Assembly (NCBI GenBank): GCA_039024315.1 | Contig: JBCCQN010000221.1 | Location: 1-13,052 of the forward strand | Direction of reading: 5' to 3' | DNA: 13,052 nt | From: JBCAWW01 sp039024315 | GTDB taxonomy: Bacteria; Bacteroidota; Bacteroidia; J057 | In this document: positions 1-5,673 of the stretch, in pieces | Layout of the letters: every line of letters begins with the position of its first letter | How positions within the stretch are numbered: position 1 is the stretch's first letter | Notes under the pieces: model-generated | What the model was told of the DNA's origin: nothing | What the model saw: the letters and a program-made list of their open reading frames with translations, nothing else | Databases searched by the model: none | Program-made: the position numbers and the translations under genes

Positions 1-1
1 A

Positions 2-1234
2 CTGACTGCTCTCGGTATCGGCTTAGTAGTAGGTTTGATGACCATCATCCGACCGATTGAATTATTGAGCATCTTGGTGCCTTTGCTTTGGGGGGTGTAC
101 AATAAGGAGACGCTGCTGGCCAAATGGCAGCTGATCCGTGAAAACTGGACGCATATTGGCCTTTTAGTTTTGGGCATGTTCTTGATGGGACTGATCCAAA
201 TGGGTTATTGGAAAAGCTATAGCGGCTCTTGGCTTTACTATAGTTATGGCGAATTTGGTTTTGACTGGCGTAGTCCCCACCTCTGGGATGGTTTGGTAAG
301 CTTCCGCAAAGGCTGGTTGATTTATACTCCAGTGATGATCTTATCGCTGATCGGTTTTGTCCCTTTGTACCGCCGCTTGCGCGAACGCTTTGCCATGGTC
401 CTCATTCTTTTCCTGCTCACCTTTTACATCGTCTTTGCTTGGCAAGTGTGGTGGTATGGCGGTAGTTTTGGTGCGCGCCCGTTGGTGCAGTCTTATGCCT
501 TATTGAGTCTGCCGATTGCGGCCCTACTCAGTGCGGCTTGGGAACGCAAAAGCAAAGTCTGGGCGATTGTATTAGGGGTTTTTATCTTCCTTTGCATCGA
601 CCTCAACTTAATGATGACTTGGCAGGCCCACGCCCGCAATAGTGGTTGGGAAGCGGAATACATGAGTCAGGCCTACTTCTTCAAGATTGTGGCAAATCCT
701 CGACCTAAGAAGGAGGACCAAAAATTTCTCGACGTAAGAGACGAACTAAGTGAGAGCGACTTGGAGGAGATGAACATCATCCCGCTCTATCAAAATAACT
801 TTGATCAGGATACGGTCGGGAGCTTGGCTACTCGTAAGACTTTTTCTCCCCCGCAGGCTTGGCTGCTCAATGGCGAAAATCAGTTCAGCCCAGCTTTTGA
901 ATCCAAATTGAGCGAGCTACCTGCCTATGAGGATTGCTTCTTTAGGGTCAAGGCACAGGTCTACTTCGAGCAGATGGAATGGAACATTTGGAATCAGGGG
1001 CAGTTTACCACCCTTTTTATTCGCGAAGGAGATACCCAGCCTTATCGTCAAACCAACTGTCGCATCCAACGACTATATGACCCTTGGGCCTGGCATGAGC
1101 TTTCCTATGAAATGAGGGTGCCTGCCCGGGCGCAGCCAAGCGATATTGTCAAGGTTTACTTCTGGAACGCAGGTGGGCAGCGTGAACTCTTCGTAGACGA
1201 TATGCAGGTCGAATTACTCCAACCAAAGGACTGA
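2..1234 (+). CDS. GT-C-like multi-pass membrane protein with C-terminal beta domain (5' partial)
   Basis: The frame is open from base 2 with no stop, and the first visible residues are already in a hydrophobic segment, so the gene starts before the window; the TTG/ATG at 35-38 are unlikely to be the true start. The visible 410 residues begin with several membrane segments containing a GLMTIIRP stretch, a WWYGGSFGARP loop and further hydrophobic segments up to about residue 205. A soluble region of about 200 residues follows, rich in Trp and aromatics and ending in a predicted beta-rich stretch (YFWNAGGQRELFVDDMQVEL). The layout and the RP/GARP motifs resemble Bacteroidota GT39/PMT-like glycosyltransferases of the GT-C fold, which use polyprenyl-phosphate sugars. 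The tail resembles a jelly-roll carbohydrate-binding module (inference). The catalytic acidic loop expected near the N-terminus is outside the window. The stop overlaps the next start (TGATG), implying translational coupling. Confidence 0.72.
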   Translation: MTALGIGLVVGLMTIIRPIELLSILVPLLWGVYNKETLLAKWQLIRENWTHIGLLVLGMFLMGLIQMGYWKSYSGSWLYYSYGEFGFDWRSPHLWDGLVSFRKGWLIYTPVMILSLIGFVPLYRRLRERFAMVLILFLLTFYIVFAWQVWWYGGSFGARPLVQSYALLSLPIAALLSAAWERKSKVWAIVLGVFIFLCIDLNLMMTWQAHARNSGWEAEYMSQAYFFKIVANPRPKKEDQKFLDVRDELSESDLEEMNIIPLYQNNFDQDTVGSLATRKTFSPPQAWLLNGENQFSPAFESKLSELPAYEDCFFRVKAQVYFEQMEWNIWNQGQFTTLFIREGDTQPYRQTNCRIQRLYDPWAWHELSYEMRVPARAQPSDIVKVYFWNAGGQRELFVDDMQVELLQPKD

Positions 1235-2538
1235 TGGCGAGGCTCTTGACTTGGCTCCGGACCTATCGACGCCCATTGCTTGCCTTGCTTTGTGCCTTTA
1301 TCGTCTATCAGTTTACCATCACCCAAGCCAACCAACAACAGCTTTTTGCTTGGCCTGCCACCCGCTGGATGAACATCTACAATTATGCGGATTTTCAGAC
1401 TTGGGAGCAGATTGGGGACTATTTTCTGGAATTGCGAACGGGCGTTCCACCAGTGGTATCCTTTACCGAAATCCTCTCCTACAAACTCACCGAAAGCTGG
1501 AAACCCATCACTGAAGGCGGCTATCGGCAGTTCTTAGCGCTCCTTTTTGCGCTCCCTTTTTTCTTTTTGCGTGGCCGTTGGTGGGAGTGGGGGATAGGCC
1601 TTGCTTTAGCTTTGGTGATGAGCCAATCGACTATGATCGTGCACAAAGGTAATCCGCAGTTGTATGACGTGATGCTGCCGGTTTTCTTGATGCTTTACTT
1701 TTTGTTTAGTAGGGCTTCTGTATCCACGCTGCGCGGAACGCTTATCTCTGCCGCCATGGCGGGTTTTTTCTTATCGATGGCGGAGCTATCCCGCCCCTTT
1801 ATGATCGCGATTTTGCCGCTCTTTTTGGCCTATCATGCCTTTATCTACCTCGACAAAAAACAAGCCAACGGCAAGAAGAAATTGATCGCTTTCCTAGTCC
1901 CGCTTCTGTTGTTTTCCGGTGGCTGGCATGCCAAGCTACTCATCCGACACGGCCAGCTGATCTGGTCCAATCATGGAGGATCCAATCTCGTCAACGCTTG
2001 GCAGCCTATAGTAGATTATAAAGCGCTTAATCCTAAGCTTCAAGAGGAAGCCCCTCCGCTTATGGACAATGCTTGGACCGCCACCAATCTCAATACCGAG
2101 GTGCATGCTATCAATAGTAAATTACGATCTTCGGCTGTGGTAGCTGGCGTAAAGGAAAATCCTTGGGAGGCTTGGCAACACTTCCAATACAAGGCCAATG
2201 TCTTTTTAGCGCCACGGGTAGATATGTATGCCTATGATCCGCAAGATGAGATTTTGACCTACTACAAATGGATTGTCAACGGCGCTTATGGCATCTTAGC
2301 CTTTTTGGTGGTGCGTCTGCTGAGTATCGTGGTGCTACGACCTCGCTACCTGTTAACAGAAGAGGCAGCCTTGATTGTATTGACAGTGTTTCTTACGGTG
2401 ATGCCCATTATTGGCGAGAATGGAGAAGAGGCCCGTTTCATGGTCTCGGTGACGCCTATTCTATTGCTGACGGCTTATCATGGCTTAGTTTGGTTATGGC
2501 AACAATTTTCTCCCGGGCCTTTGGACCCTAGCCCCTGA
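1234..2538 (+). CDS. Multi-pass membrane protein, GT-C glycosyltransferase-like
   Basis: The product is 434 residues with about ten hydrophobic segments (roughly 12-30, 99-112, 116-133, 145-160, 167-185, 188-206, 216-232, 345-368, 376-394, 401-422). A large hydrophilic loop at about 235-340 is probably periplasmic. The MAELSRPF motif near residue 182 and the C-terminal GENGEEARFMVSVTPILLL segment are typical of PMT/GT39-like membrane glycosyltransferases, but I see no clear catalytic DD/DE pair, so the enzymatic role is inferred. The start ATG overlaps the upstream stop, and the upstream partner has the same kind of topology, so the two may act on the same lipid-linked substrate. Bases 1728-1749, in frame inside the gene, closely match an intergenic repeat found at 3091-3112 on the other strand; this part encodes the short loop STLRGTLIS between two membrane segments. 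Confidence 0.72.
   Translation: MARLLTWLRTYRRPLLALLCAFIVYQFTITQANQQQLFAWPATRWMNIYNYADFQTWEQIGDYFLELRTGVPPVVSFTEILSYKLTESWKPITEGGYRQFLALLFALPFFFLRGRWWEWGIGLALALVMSQSTMIVHKGNPQLYDVMLPVFLMLYFLFSRASVSTLRGTLISAAMAGFFLSMAELSRPFMIAILPLFLAYHAFIYLDKKQANGKKKLIAFLVPLLLFSGGWHAKLLIRHGQLIWSNHGGSNLVNAWQPIVDYKALNPKLQEEAPPLMDNAWTATNLNTEVHAINSKLRSSAVVAGVKENPWEAWQHFQYKANVFLAPRVDMYAYDPQDEILTYYKWIVNGAYGILAFLVVRLLSIVVLRPRYLLTEEAALIVLTVFLTVMPIIGENGEEARFMVSVTPILLLTAYHGLVWLWQQFSPGPLDPSP
1728..1749 (-). repeat. Dispersed AAGCGTTCYGCG repeat, copy inside a gene
   Basis: Read on the minus strand, this 22-bp stretch matches 3091-3112 (plus strand) at 21 of 22 positions; the one difference is C versus T within the core. 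The core AAGCGTTCYGCG also occurs at 3905, 12948 and, in part, 5468. The copy lies in frame in the membrane-protein gene at 1234-2538. Confidence 0.5.
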
Positions 2539-2577
2539 AAAGCTGTCTTTTAGCTGTACCCACCAAAGCACAGCGAC

Positions 2578-3078
2578 ATGCGAAATCGTTACAAATATCT
2601 GATTATCGGTAAGACCGGTCCCTATAGTTTTATTTTAGTAGGCGTATTGGCGAGTGCGCTGGCCTTACTTTTCCTATTTGCGGGCCTCTATGGAGCGGGT
2701 TTACTTTTCCTGATTTCTGGTTTAGCCACTTTAGGTTCTTTTACGGCGGTGCGCCTCGATCTCAAGCGCATGCGCGTAAAGCATCACATCAATATCTTGG
2801 GCATATGGTTTGGGCGCTGGCGTTCGATGGACAAATATCCGGACATCGTCGTGCTCAATAAAAAGCTCAACTTTGGGCATATGTCTTACAGCTTTTATAG
2901 TCGTAATGAGTGTTCGGTCTATTTGATGTCTCCCAATCATCTGAAGTCGATCCGCTTGTATCGTTGCTTTGATCGCTTTCAGGCAAACGATAAGGCACGT
3001 ATGCTATCGCTTTTGCTCAATAAAGATTATGTCCAGTACAATCCGGGGATGCAGTTTCAGCGGGTGCTAAAATATTAG
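2578..3078 (+). CDS. Small two-TM protein with PH-like cytoplasmic domain
   Basis: The product is 166 residues. Two hydrophobic segments at about 16-36 and 38-56 form a hairpin close to the N-terminus. The rest, 57-150, alternates basic and hydrophobic residues (AVRLDLKRMRV, then GIWFGRWRSMDKYPDIVVL). A turn pattern of the type FG-x-W-x-S/P-[LM] just before a beta strand is, as far as I recall, usual in small uncharacterised Bacteroidota membrane proteins with a bacterial PH-like fold; this resemblance is from memory. The gene starts 39 bp after the preceding membrane-protein gene on the same strand with no terminator between them, so it is probably the last gene of that operon. No catalytic motif is visible. 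A role as an accessory or regulator of the membrane glycosyltransferases is a guess from position only. Confidence 0.65.
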   Translation: MRNRYKYLIIGKTGPYSFILVGVLASALALLFLFAGLYGAGLLFLISGLATLGSFTAVRLDLKRMRVKHHINILGIWFGRWRSMDKYPDIVVLNKKLNFGHMSYSFYSRNECSVYLMSPNHLKSIRLYRCFDRFQANDKARMLSLLLNKDYVQYNPGMQFQRVLKY

Positions 3079-3090
3079 CAGCCAGACGCT

Positions 3091-3112
3091 AGAGATAAGC
3101 GTTCTGCGCAGC
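3091..3112 (+). repeat. Dispersed AAGCGTTCYGCG repeat, intergenic copy
   Basis: The core AAGCGTTCTGCGCAGC is at 3097-3112. The wider 22 bp match the copy at 1728-1749 (opposite strand) with one mismatch. Together with ACGCT at 3086-3090 the segment can form a small hairpin (ACGCT paired with AGCGT at 3098-3102). It lies in the 64-bp gap between convergent genes; I see no T-tract terminator here. Confidence 0.55.
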
Positions 3113-3142
3113 TGTAAAAAAAGAAAGAATGTCCAAGTTCTC

Positions 3143-3886
3143 CTACTCCTTTTCGCCGACTACGATCACCGATAGGCCCATTTGGTTGAGGACCAGTTTA
3201 TCGATGATTTTAAAGATGGGTACGAGGGTATTGTAGAGGTTCATCTGGCCCGAGGGGATGGTGTCTTTTTTGAGCAGTTTACCACTGACATACCAACCAA
3301 GGATGCCGATGAAGTTGAAGTGAAATTTTTGGAGGATAGGGATTTTGCTGTCCTCAAATACTTGGCCCATCGTGCTACGGGTGTAGCGACGAAAGTGATA
3401 GAGGTTTTCGTCAAACTGATTGTAAAGCGCTTGGTAGGCGGGTACCAAAATGACGATGCGACCTCCAGACTTGAGGAGTTTTTTGCAGTTGGCTAAGGCG
3501 AGGGTGTCATCTTCGATATGCTCGATGACGTTGAGAGCAAATAGATTTTCGAAGCTGCCGAGATAATCGGCGTAAACGGTGTCAAACTCAGGATGCACAA
3601 GATCCATCTGGACGATGTCGCGAAGATTATCGTAGCCGGTGAGATTTTCTTCTAGATAGCCACAGTAGTTCTCGCGTATATCGCTGACGGTGAGATCGTA
3701 GCCTTTTTCCAAAAACTCACGGGAGATATTGCCGATGCCGCTCCCAATCTCTAATACACGTCCCGCTATCAAATGCTGCTGCACCGTATTGGCCATCCAG
3801 GCGTTGAAACGATTTGCGCCGGCAATGGTTTCTAAGGTTTCTAGTCCTTCTTTATCGAGTTCTTTATAGGCAAATTTGCGGGCCAT
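3143..3886 (-). CDS. Class I SAM-dependent methyltransferase
   Basis: I choose the ATG at 3884-3886, giving 247 residues. The frame stays open upstream to 3961, but that extension crosses a dispersed repeat and a 7-bp periodic array and reads as a low-quality peptide. Motif I, which binds S-adenosylmethionine, is EIGSGIGN at 46-53, with the acidic end of strand 2 at SDIRENY (68-74). The motif-IV region is NVIEHIEDD at 119-127, followed by LLKSGGRIVILVPA at 137-150. A YHFRRYT segment at 163-169, preceded by an LYNQFDENL stretch, is typical of Methyltransf_11/23-type enzymes often found beside lipid-linked glycosyltransferases. A hydrophobic stretch at 192-205 may contact the membrane. The acceptor cannot be told from sequence. 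The gene is convergent with the operon to its left and divergent from nth. Confidence 0.88.
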   Translation of the reverse strand: MARKFAYKELDKEGLETLETIAGANRFNAWMANTVQQHLIAGRVLEIGSGIGNISREFLEKGYDLTVSDIRENYCGYLEENLTGYDNLRDIVQMDLVHPEFDTVYADYLGSFENLFALNVIEHIEDDTLALANCKKLLKSGGRIVILVPAYQALYNQFDENLYHFRRYTRSTMGQVFEDSKIPILQKFHFNFIGILGWYVSGKLLKKDTIPSGQMNLYNTLVPIFKIIDKLVLNQMGLSVIVVGEKE

Positions 3887-3904
3887 AGAGATTGTAATCG
3901 TAAA

Positions 3905-3924
3905 AAGCGTTCTGCGAAGCAGCG
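3905..3924 (+). repeat. Dispersed AAGCGTTCYGCG repeat, upstream of methyltransferase
   Basis: The sequence AAGCGTTCTGCGAAGCAGCG shares 15 of its first 16 bases with the copy at 3097-3112. It lies just upstream of the chosen methyltransferase start and supports that start, since the longer reading would have to translate the repeat. Confidence 0.55.
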
Positions 3925-3940
3925 ACAAAAATACAGCATA

Positions 3941-3968
3941 AAGTCGGAAGTCAGAAGCCAATAGCTAG
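3941..3968 (+). repeat. Short heptad-periodic array (four 7-bp units)
   Basis: The sequence reads as consecutive 7-bp units aagtcgg, aagtcag, aagccaa, tagctag, following the pattern N-A-G-[TC]-N-N-N. The same period and pattern occur in two longer arrays at 5492-5536 and 5575-5658. It lies in the divergent region between the methyltransferase and nth. Confidence 0.45.
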
Positions 3969-3975
3969 GGAGAGC

Positions 3976-4008
3976 TAAAAACTGTTTAGTTTTGTCATAA
4001 AAACTGTT
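3976..4008. promoter_or_regulatory. Direct repeat TAAAAACTGTT x2, 22-bp period, before nth
   Basis: An exact 11-bp direct repeat, TAAAAACTGTT, occurs at 3976-3986 and 3998-4008. The 22-bp spacing is about two helical turns, and the second copy ends 8 bp before the nth start codon. The arrangement could be an operator or part of the divergent promoter region; no known regulator is recognised. Confidence 0.3.
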
Positions 4009-4016
4009 GCCATACT

Positions 4017-4673
4017 ATGTTGAAAGCCGAAAAAGTCGATTTTGTCCTCGAAACTTTAGAAAATCTGTATCCTGAGACTCCGGTACCCCTTGATCATAAA
4101 GATCCCTACACTTTGTTAGTGGCGGTTTTGCTTTCGGCTCAGTGTACGGACATACGGGTCAATCAAGTGACGCCTGCGCTATTTGAGTTGGCAGATAACC
4201 CTCAAGTGATGGCTCAGGTTCCAGTAGAAGAAATCAAGGCGATCATTCGGCCTTGTGGTTTGTCGCCACGTAAGTCAAAAGCGATTTCGGAGCTTTCGCA
4301 GATCTTATTGGATAAGCATCAAGGGATCGTACCGCAAGATTTTGCCGCTTTGGAAGCATTGCCGGGGGTGGGGCACAAAACTGCTTCGGTAGTGATGTCT
4401 CAAGCTTTTGGGATTCCGGCCTTTCCAGTCGATACTCATATCCACCGCTTGATGAATCGTTGGACGCTTTCTAATGGCAAAAATGTGGACGTAACGGAGC
4501 GAGATGCCAAGCGTTTGTTTCCGAGAGAACTATGGAATAAGCTACACTTACAAATCATTTTCTTCGGTAGGGAGTATTGTCCGGCAAGGGGACATAATCC
4601 ATATGAGTGTCCTATTTGTAAGAAAATTGGCAGAAAAAGTATGTTTCACCAATATGACAAAGGTCGAAAATAG
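4017..4673 (+). CDS. nth: Endonuclease III (DNA glycosylase/AP lyase)
   Basis: The enzyme removes oxidised pyrimidines and nicks the abasic site in base excision repair. The product has 218 residues, close to the 211 of E. coli Nth. The LLSAQCTD segment (38-45) is typical. The helix-hairpin-helix is LPGVGHKT (115-122) with the catalytic lysine K121, and the catalytic aspartate D139 lies in VDTHIHRL. The C-terminus is unusual: E. coli has four cysteines (C-X6-C-X2-C-X5-C) that bind a 4Fe-4S cluster, while here only three are present, C188, C198 and C201 (C-X9-C-X2-C), with KKIGRKSMFHQ where the fourth should be. The glycosylase core is intact, so the protein should be active, but the cluster may be absent or bound differently. 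It starts next to a divergent methyltransferase with no functional link. Confidence 0.95.
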   Translation: MLKAEKVDFVLETLENLYPETPVPLDHKDPYTLLVAVLLSAQCTDIRVNQVTPALFELADNPQVMAQVPVEEIKAIIRPCGLSPRKSKAISELSQILLDKHQGIVPQDFAALEALPGVGHKTASVVMSQAFGIPAFPVDTHIHRLMNRWTLSNGKNVDVTERDAKRLFPRELWNKLHLQIIFFGREYCPARGHNPYECPICKKIGRKSMFHQYDKGRK

Positions 4674-4759
4674 GCCGTAAATCGCTGGAATTGATGCTTT
4701 TTAGAAATTTCAAGAAAATTATAAATTCTGGTTTTGAAATAAAAAATTCATAACTTGTG

Positions 4760-4914
4760 GCCCAGTAGTCTAGTCTTAGTAATTACAATCGGAAGTAAGT
4801 TAATCCCTCTTAGTGGTAACGTCGCTTTTAGTACGCTAGATTTCGACTTCTAAAAATTCTCATTTGCATTGAGTAAATGATTTAGCGTGTTACTAATTTT
4901 TCTCTTTTTTTATT
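4760..4914 (+). promoter_or_regulatory. Structured 5' leader of the RRM gene (putative)
   Basis: The 240-bp gap before the RRM gene is AT-rich at first and then holds several complementary segments. ACGCTA (4833-4838) pairs exactly with TAGCGT (4883-4888), extendable by two G-T pairs, and encloses a small hairpin TCATTT (4860-4865)/AAATGA (4875-4880). The region 4884-4896 can instead pair elsewhere: GTTAC (4889-4893) with GTAAC (4816-4820) plus AGCG with CGCT (4823-4826), or TTACTAA (4890-4896) with TTAGTAA (4776-4782). A U-rich run (4897-4912) leads into the start codon. The left limit is a guess; TAACTTGT at 4751 is a weak match to the Bacteroidota -7 element (TAnnTTTG). Confidence 0.35.
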
Positions 4915-5406
4915 ATGAATATTTTTGTTGCCAATCTCAACTTCACTATTGATAGTGATCAGTTGGAATCCATGTTCTCCAATTACGGAGAAGTCTCTTC
5001 TGCGAAAGTTATTTTAGATCGTGAGACGGGCAAGTCCCGTGGCTTTGGTTTTGTTGAAATGCCCAATGATGAAGAGGGTGAAGCAGCTGTGGAAGCTCTC
5101 AACGAAGCGCTTGTTGAGGGTAGAAACATTGTAGTTAAGAAAGCTCGTCCTCAAGAAGGCGGCGGCGGCGGCGGTTATCGCGGCGGCGGTGGTGGTGGCG
5201 GTTACCGCGGTGGCGGTGGCGGTTATCGCGGCGGTGGTGGCGGTGGCGGATACCGTGGCGGCGGTGGAGACCGTGGAGGTTACAATCGTGGTGGAGGTGA
5301 CCGTGGAGGTTACAACAGAGACCGTGGTGGTGATCGTGGCGGTTACAACCGTGGTGGCGGTGGTGGTGGCTACTACAGCGACCGTCGTAATGATTATGAT
5401 GATTAG
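4915..5406 (+). CDS. RRM RNA-binding protein with RGG-type glycine-rich tail
   Basis: The product is 163 residues. The N-terminal RNA recognition motif (1-79) has RNP2 IFVANL at 3-8 and RNP1 RGFGFVEM at 42-49, with the aromatic residues F4, F44 and F46 that stack on RNA bases; the last RNP1 position is Met instead of Phe/Tyr. Residues 82-158 are almost only Gly, Arg and Tyr, first as YRGGGG units, then as DRGGYNRGG units, and the protein ends in an acidic NDYDD. Bacteroidota and cyanobacteria commonly encode single-RRM proteins, some with Gly-rich tails, linked to post-transcriptional control and cold response. A tail with spaced Arg and Tyr could support RNA binding or condensate formation (inference). 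It has a long leader and its own terminator, so it is probably monocistronic. Confidence 0.93.
   Translation: MNIFVANLNFTIDSDQLESMFSNYGEVSSAKVILDRETGKSRGFGFVEMPNDEEGEAAVEALNEALVEGRNIVVKKARPQEGGGGGGYRGGGGGGGYRGGGGGYRGGGGGGGYRGGGGDRGGYNRGGGDRGGYNRDRGGDRGGYNRGGGGGGYYSDRRNDYDD
5158..5403 (+). repeat. Coding GC-rich tandem repeats of the Gly/Arg/Tyr tail
   Basis: The tail is built from imperfect DNA repeats: GGY-rich units each ending in a Tyr-Arg codon pair (5158-5265), then units of about 30 bp. The sequence GACCGTGGAGGTTACAA occurs exactly at 5269-5285 and again at 5299-5315. Such repeats can expand or contract by slippage, so tail length may vary between strains. Confidence 0.7.
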
Positions 5407-5423
5407 AAAAAATCGAACCTATA

Positions 5424-5460
5424 AAAAAGCCGATTCACTTTGTGAGTCGGCTTTTTGTTT
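5424..5460 (+). terminator. Rho-independent terminator of the RRM gene
   Basis: GCCGATTCAC (5429-5438) pairs with GTGAGTCGGC (5442-5451) through ten base pairs including one G-T, with a TTT loop. A T5 run follows (5452-5456) and an A6 run precedes the stem, so it could work in both directions, but it lies 18 bp after the RRM stop. Confidence 0.9.
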
Positions 5461-5467
5461 TATGACT

Positions 5468-5480
5468 GCTGCGCAGAACG
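5468..5480 (-). repeat. Dispersed AAGCGTTCYGCG repeat, partial copy
   Basis: On the minus strand this reads CGTTCTGCGCAGC, identical over 13 bases to 3100-3112. It lies directly after the RRM terminator and 11 bp before a heptad-periodic array. Confidence 0.5.
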
Positions 5481-5491
5481 GTAGGATATTT

Positions 5492-5536
5492 AAGTACAGA
5501 GTAGAAAGTATTCAGTACAGAGTAGCAAGTCCAGAG
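5492..5536 (+). repeat. Heptad-periodic array, forward orientation
   Basis: Units of exactly 7 bp follow one another: aagtaca, gagtaga, aagtatt, cagtaca, gagtagc, aagtcca, gag. The pattern N-A-G-T-N-N-N is kept in all six complete units while the other positions vary. It sits in the gap between convergent genes and has no coding potential that I trust. Confidence 0.6.
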
Positions 5537-5574
5537 AAAAAAGGTCTAGCCAAAGTATATAGCCCAATTTCCCT

Positions 5575-5658
5575 CGGTCTTAATACTAAATACTGTTGTC
5601 TCAGTACTTAATACTATTGTCTCAGTACTTAATACTGCACACTTTTATCTCAATCCTC
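5575..5658 (-). repeat. Heptad-periodic array, reverse orientation, with 21-bp higher-order repeat
   Basis: Read on the plus strand the units are cggtctt, aatacta, aatactg, ttgtctc, agtactt, aatacta, ttgtctc, agtactt, aatactg, cacactt, ttatctc, aatcctc. On the minus strand most become N-A-G-T/A-N-N-N, the same pattern as the array at 5492. Three heptads form a higher unit: TTGTCTCAGTACTTAATACT is repeated exactly at 5596-5615 and 5617-5636, giving a 21-bp period. The array ends 15 bp from the pgi stop codon. Confidence 0.65.
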
Positions 5659-5673
5659 AAGAAAGTCCAATCA

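Noticed and set aside
371..394. Repeat-like stretch in the first gene (reverse reading AAGCGTTCGCGCAAGC)
   Set aside because: It needs an indel to align with the core and encodes an ordinary Arg-rich loop (YRRLRERF), so it is not counted.
3887..3961. N-terminal extension of the methyltransferase (25 residues)
   Set aside because: It would translate a dispersed repeat and part of a heptad array; the ATG at 3884-3886 gives a normal family N-terminus.
5189..5611. A 140-residue open frame rich in Val and Ala across the RRM tail
   Set aside because: It is the shifted reading of the GGT/GGC repeats and then runs through the terminator and repeat arrays; it has no domain and a poor start.
5492..5658. 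CRISPR array
   Set aside because: The units are 7 bp and degenerate, without 25-40 bp repeats and unique spacers, and there is no cas gene nearby.
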